Shown one piece after another: positions 14,806-17,595 of a stretch of 17,595 nt of DNA (within the stretch, counting starts at the first letter, position 1; every line of letters begins with the position of its first letter). Origin of the DNA: JBBQKF01 sp038326615 (GTDB lineage Bacteria > Bacillota > Clostridia > Saccharofermentanales > UBA5734); the NCBI GenBank assembly GCA_038326615.1, contig JBBQKF010000065.1, positions 1 to 17,595 of the forward strand. Reading direction: 5' to 3'. The position numbers were made by a program, and so were the translations under genes. Under the pieces are notes generated by a model. It did not search any database. It was not told the DNA's origin and saw only the letters and a list, made by a program, of their open reading frames with translations.

Positions 14806-14858
14806 ACACTCGAACCAACATTTACAAAAAATCTAATATTAAAAGTTGGTTCGGGTGT
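14806..14858. repeat. 14-bp inverted repeat upstream of the UroD-like gene
   Basis: ACACTCGAACCAAC (14806-14819) pairs with GTTGGTTCGGGTGT (14845-14858) across a 25-nt spacer, with one position pairing only as G-U in RNA. Three more A-T pairs form outside one mismatch. No T-tract follows on either strand, so an operator or a structured leader is more likely than a terminator. A third, direct copy of the core lies at 15007-15016. Confidence 0.6.
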
Positions 14859-15079
14859 CAAAAGTCAATCGGATAGCTGTATGTTAAAAAAGTTTTTGAA
14901 ATCATCAGAAATTGTCCATTACCAGCAATCTACAGCTTGAAATCTTCTGAAGTCATCTTTAAACAACATCTAGTTAATTGAAAAAAGAAAAGTCATGCTT
15001 TTGACGCTCGAACCAAAGTTAAAAATAAAAAATTGAATTTAAAGAACTACAAATTTTAATAGCGAAAAGGAGAATTTTT

Positions 15080-16180
15080 ATGAACGGAAGAGAACGCTTT
15101 ATGGCGGCAATTTCAAACCAGAAACCTGACCATTTGCCATGTCAGGTGCATTCGTGGATGCAATATTATCTTGACACCTATCTCGGAGGCAAAGATCAAT
15201 TTGAAGCATACGAATATTTCGGGATGGATCCTGTTATATATGCTGGTCCGAGTTTCGAGTACAATTCATCTGATATGAGTAAATGGGAGTCAAAATACAA
15301 GGACCTCGGAGTTCTTGAGGATGGTTACCATCATTGGGAAGAAGAAATTATAACTCCAAAAGGTTCACTATTTCATAAAGGGGCTTTTAATAAATTTACT
15401 TCATGGGAAAATGAACATCTGATTAAAAATCCGGATGACTTTGATTTGTGGCAAGAATTTAATCCACGTCCAACAAAAGTTAATTGGGATGGTGTTATTG
15501 CCGCTAAAGAACGAATTGGGGAAACTGGAATTGTCCGTGGGATTTTCTACGATTTCGGCCAGTGTAGTCCTTGGCAATCTTTTGCAAGTGTGCTTTTTAA
15601 AACAGAAGAGGCCATACTTGCATGTTACGATGACCCTTCGTGGGTTCACCACATAATGAAGTCTCTTCTTGATCGTAAACTTGATGTTATTGATCTCGGT
15701 GGCAAGCAGCAGTTAGACCTCATTGAATGCGGTGGGGGCGGAGGTTCGAGCACTGTTATAAGTCCTGATATGCACCGTGAGTTTTGTTTGCCATATGATA
15801 AAATTCAAATTGAAGCCTTTCATCAAAAAGGTGCAAAAGTGGTTTACCATTTGTGCGGAGGCATGATGCCATTGCTTGAGACAGTTGTTGAAAATGGAAC
15901 CGATGCATTAGAAACAATGACCCCGATTGATATGGGTGGAGACTGTGATTTTGCAAAAGCAGTAGAACGTATAGGAGATAAAATTGCATTCATTGGTGGA
16001 TTTGATCAAAACAAAGGTTTCGAAAAAGGAAATCCTGCGGTTATCAAAGACATGGTGTATGAATTGTTCTCAAAAAAACCTAAAGGCGGATTCATATGCT
16101 CTCCCTCGGATCATTTTTTCTTCGGTGACCCCGAAAATATCAGAGCTTTCGTAAAAGCTGCAAACGACTGCAAATATTGA
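15080..16180 (+). CDS. UroD-superfamily protein, MtaA/MtbA-like zinc methyltransferase type
   Basis: This 366-residue cytoplasmic protein has the single TIM-barrel fold of the uroporphyrinogen decarboxylase superfamily. The heme-enzyme N-terminal signature (P-x-W-x-M-R-Q-A-G-R) is absent. It has His257-x-Cys259-Gly in YHLCGG and Cys340 in GGFICSPSDH, the H-x-C plus distant C set that binds zinc in MtaA/MtbA methylcobamide:thiol methyltransferases, with nearly the same spacing. A glycine-rich turn (CGGGGGSS, 217-224) precedes a segment reading SPDMHREFCLPYDK. A role in methyl transfer from a corrinoid or to a thiol is therefore likelier than heme synthesis. No corrinoid protein gene is in view. 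The ATG follows AAAGGAG at 7 nt. Its link to the glycan locus is by proximity only, and its substrate is unknown. Confidence 0.82.
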   Translation: MNGRERFMAAISNQKPDHLPCQVHSWMQYYLDTYLGGKDQFEAYEYFGMDPVIYAGPSFEYNSSDMSKWESKYKDLGVLEDGYHHWEEEIITPKGSLFHKGAFNKFTSWENEHLIKNPDDFDLWQEFNPRPTKVNWDGVIAAKERIGETGIVRGIFYDFGQCSPWQSFASVLFKTEEAILACYDDPSWVHHIMKSLLDRKLDVIDLGGKQQLDLIECGGGGGSSTVISPDMHREFCLPYDKIQIEAFHQKGAKVVYHLCGGMMPLLETVVENGTDALETMTPIDMGGDCDFAKAVERIGDKIAFIGGFDQNKGFEKGNPAVIKDMVYELFSKKPKGGFICSPSDHFFFGDPENIRAFVKAANDCKY

Positions 16181-16694
16181 TTCTGATGGATAGATATCCT
16201 GATATTTATTAATTTGGATTGACTTACTATAATTCTTATTAAAGTAAGATTGTTTCCCTTAAATTAAATTCTAACTAGACTATCTATTATCAGGGAACAC
16301 CCTATAACATTAATCATTGTTGATTAATTCCATCACAATATTTTGAAAATTTTTGATACTTTCTGCATAATATGATAATAATTTTCAATATTATATTTTA
16401 AGACTATAGTGTTTAATCAGTATAACCAGATATTCTTGATTATATAAAGCAAGAATGACCTGTAACTACCTAAATTGATATTGTAAAAATAGTGATTTCT
16501 CAATTATTTCAATAGAATAACAGCTTATAATACTTACTGAGTAAACGCGATAATCATTTTATATTTTTTATTAGGCAGCTCTTGTTTTATGGGGCTGTCT
16601 TTTTAATTTAACAAATTTAAATGCCTTTTTCATATGGGCTGTCTTTGCATTTTTATATCGTAAAATGAGTAGTTATAATTTGCAACTCAAGGTG
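16181..16694. other. AT-rich gene-free stretch with small hairpins
   Basis: No coding frame is credible. Small inverted repeats occur at 16287-16307 (AGGG/CCCT core with one bulge), 16309-16328 (ATTAATCA and complement, 4-nt loop) and 16432-16456 (ATTCTTG and complement). A perfect TATAAT at 16228-16233 has only a weak -35. The stretch ends with an intrinsic terminator at 16574-16604. It may be a long 3-prime UTR or an independent small RNA. Confidence 0.5.
16574..16604 (+). terminator. Intrinsic terminator, plus strand
   Basis: GGCAGCTC (16574-16581) pairs with GGGCTGTC (16592-16599), including two G-U pairs, and TTTTT follows directly. It lies 394 bp after the UroD-like stop codon with no gene between. 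The 3-prime arm is partly duplicated at 16633-16646 (TATGGGCTGTCTTT) inside a second weak hairpin made of AAATGC and GCATTT. Confidence 0.8.
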
Positions 16695-17132
16695 CTAGAT
16701 ATTTTTCTCCATAGTACAATGCGGGATTCCAATTTCCAGATATTCATCAGACGTTTTCGTATATAATAGTTTTTCGTAAAACGACACGGCTGTTTTTCTT
16801 GCGTGTAATATGATTTTACTATAACTATTACTTTTCGCAATCTTTTCGGCAAACACGACCATCTCGTTCCCGAGGCCTTTCCCCTGCAAAAATTCGACTA
16901 CTGCAACCTGTCTCATCTGAACTGTTTCATTGTCGACTCTCCTTAATAAAAGTATGCCTACAACCTCCCCTTCAATGACACATCCGATATGTATTTGAAG
17001 GTTCTCATCAGATAAGTCATCGTTATAAATACTCATTCCAAGCGGTATTCGCAGAATTTCGTCTCTCAACACAAGTGCCTTTTTGTATTCAGGAGAATTT
17101 AATTTCAGAATTTTGACATCATAGTTTTCCAT
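16695..17132 (-). CDS. GNAT-family N-acetyltransferase
   Basis: This 145-residue cytoplasmic enzyme would transfer an acetyl group from acetyl-CoA to an amine of unknown identity. The GNAT motif A is seen at about residues 73-91 (QVAVVEFLQGKGLG, with the acetyl-CoA pyrophosphate loop Q-G-K-G-L-G), followed by a helix and the HARKTAVSFYEKL segment of motif B. I chose the ATG at 17132, which has an AGGAA Shine-Dalgarno at 7 nt. A GTG at 17207 would add 25 residues not typical of the family, and a possible TATAAT -10 (17166-17161) would fall inside that extension. It appears unrelated to the glycan genes. No terminator is obvious after it on the minus strand. Confidence 0.87.
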   Translation of the reverse strand: MENYDVKILKLNSPEYKKALVLRDEILRIPLGMSIYNDDLSDENLQIHIGCVIEGEVVGILLLRRVDNETVQMRQVAVVEFLQGKGLGNEMVVFAEKIAKSNSYSKIILHARKTAVSFYEKLLYTKTSDEYLEIGIPHCTMEKNI

Positions 17133-17217
17133 TTTTATTCCTGCGATTAATTCATTGTAAATTATAATGAACGAACCGTCCTTCCTATTAATAAATTTAA
17201 GTATCACTAATTCACGT

Positions 17218-17239
17218 TTTGAATAATTTGTTATTCAAA
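17218..17239. repeat. Perfect 9-bp inverted repeat upstream of the GNAT gene
   Basis: TTTGAATAA (17218-17226) and its exact complement (17231-17239) flank a 4-nt spacer. It lies about 55 bp upstream of the possible GNAT -10. It could be an operator or a short hairpin after the upstream gene. The remaining 17240-17443 holds no gene that I can support. Confidence 0.5.
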
Positions 17240-17443
17240 TTTTCTCGAGTTTTTATTGCATCCCCAGTTATCACTAGGATAACTCATAAATATTTAGTAT
17301 AAAAAACAATATCCCTGATGTGCCACACTGCTTATTCACTTGATAACACAAACATTTTCGTATCGGTTTTCTTCTCAAATAAAACTGATTTAAGATGTAA
17401 AATAATAATATTGTTAATCGAAAACCAAATGTCGATTTGAGTT

Positions 17444-17595
17444 TTATTTTTTAATTACATTTTTCTTTTTGACATCTACAACATTGCCTTTGAACATATC
17501 TTTGGCAGCTATAGTAATTTTCAATTCTCTTTCGTATAGCTCAATCCACTGCGTTTCATATTCAGTCACAATTGCAACTGCTGTTCCGTTTTTGC
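17444..17595 (-). CDS. C-terminal fragment of an unrecognised protein (cut by the window edge)
   Basis: An open frame enters from the right edge on the minus strand and ends at TAA 17446-17444. It supplies 49 complete codons, beginning KNGTAVAIVTEYETQWIELY and ending in a Lys-rich tail VKKKNVIKK. The reading is continuous and its composition looks protein-like. The piece FKGNVVDVKK faintly resembles TOBE-type segments, but the match is too short to name a family. The GNAT gene follows it on the same strand after about 310 bp with no clear terminator. Confidence 0.6.
   Translation of the reverse strand, partial: KNGTAVAIVTEYETQWIELYERELKITIAAKDMFKGNVVDVKKKNVIKK

Larger units (their letters stand above)
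14454..15079. other. 626-bp divergent intergenic region with diverged repeats
   Basis: No convincing gene is present. Near 14486-14514 lies the AraC promoter. Between 14764 and 15017 there are related segments: CTCGAACCAA at 14809-14818 and 15007-15016, an inverted copy at 14846-14855, and GGATAG-containing segments at 14776 and 14871. TTGACG (15001-15006) inside the last repeat could be a -35 for the downstream gene, with a weak AATAAA -10 at 17 bp. Confidence 0.6.

Noticed and set aside
14806..14858. GGTTCGAGTG on the minus strand resembles a tRNA T-loop
   Set aside because: No acceptor, D or anticodon arms can be formed around it, and the same core recurs as a repeat nearby.
14881..14973. 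A 19-codon ORF (MLKKFLKSSEIVHYQQSTA) followed in frame after one stop by NLLKSSLNNI
   Set aside because: Only a weak ribosome site, no recognisable family, and it lies in repeat-rich intergenic DNA; it could be a decayed gene but there is nothing to support that.
15080..16180. Annotation as uroporphyrinogen decarboxylase (hemE)
   Set aside because: The heme-enzyme N-terminal signature is absent and the zinc-ligand set of MtaA/MtbA-type methyltransferases is present; no heme genes are nearby.
17365..17441. Interleaved complementary segments (GGTTTTC/GAAAACC and CTCAAAT/ATTTGAG) that could form a pseudoknot
   Set aside because: Arms are 7 bp with long loops in AT-rich DNA; there is no gene or T-tract context to support a functional RNA.

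Overview
The window is AT-rich DNA, at a rough estimate about one third G+C. It has strong Shine-Dalgarno sites, Gram-positive style lipobox signal peptides and an Lpl/Yte-type sugar transporter with no ATPase of its own. This points to a plant-polysaccharide-degrading anaerobe of the Firmicutes, probably a Clostridia member. The species cannot be named from the sequence.

Most of the window (1-14453) is one glycan-utilisation locus, largely on the minus strand. In transcription order, a divergent region at 8922-9262 drives leftward a solute-binding lipoprotein (7245-8921), a small carbohydrate-binding-like lipoprotein (6382-7110) and a lipoprotein glycoside hydrolase with a DUF5060-type N-terminus (4379-6322). 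An intrinsic terminator follows. Next comes a likely separate unit: two ABC permeases (3275-4237, 2366-3259) and a second, paralogous solute-binding lipoprotein (407-2128), again ended by a terminator. The first 12 codons of a probable GH42 beta-galactosidase run off the left edge. Rightward from 8922-9262 a GH43 enzyme (9263-10753) is read. It meets a GH78 alpha-L-rhamnosidase (10722-13322, minus) tail to tail with a 32-bp overlap. An AraC-family regulator (13548-14453, minus) lies upstream of the rhamnosidase.

The inferred division of labour is as follows. Membrane-anchored lipoproteins bind and trim a branched plant glycan outside the cell. The shared permease pair imports oligosaccharides, energised by an MsmX-like ATPase encoded elsewhere. 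The cytoplasmic GH43, GH78 and GH42 enzymes then remove pentose, rhamnose and galactose residues. A pectic rhamnogalacturonan or arabinogalactan-like substrate fits, but the sequence does not prove it. The AraC protein is the obvious regulator. A 28-bp motif found twice (7186-7213, 9088-9115) is the best candidate for its binding site, since one copy overlaps the -35 box of a good promoter.

The right part (14454-17595) holds a 626-bp intergenic region with diverged direct and inverted repeats, then a UroD-superfamily protein whose residues match the zinc-dependent MtaA/MtbA methyltransferases rather than heme biosynthesis. A 514-bp AT-rich stretch follows, ending in an intrinsic terminator. 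After it come a GNAT acetyltransferase and the C-terminal end of an unrecognised gene at the right edge.

The points most worth a second look are the shared 28-bp motif, the seven-copy 10-bp tandem repeat in the rhamnosidase leader, the rhamnosidase terminator buried in the GH43 coding sequence, the TTG start with an overlapping upstream ORF, and the methyltransferase-like gene beside a glycan locus.
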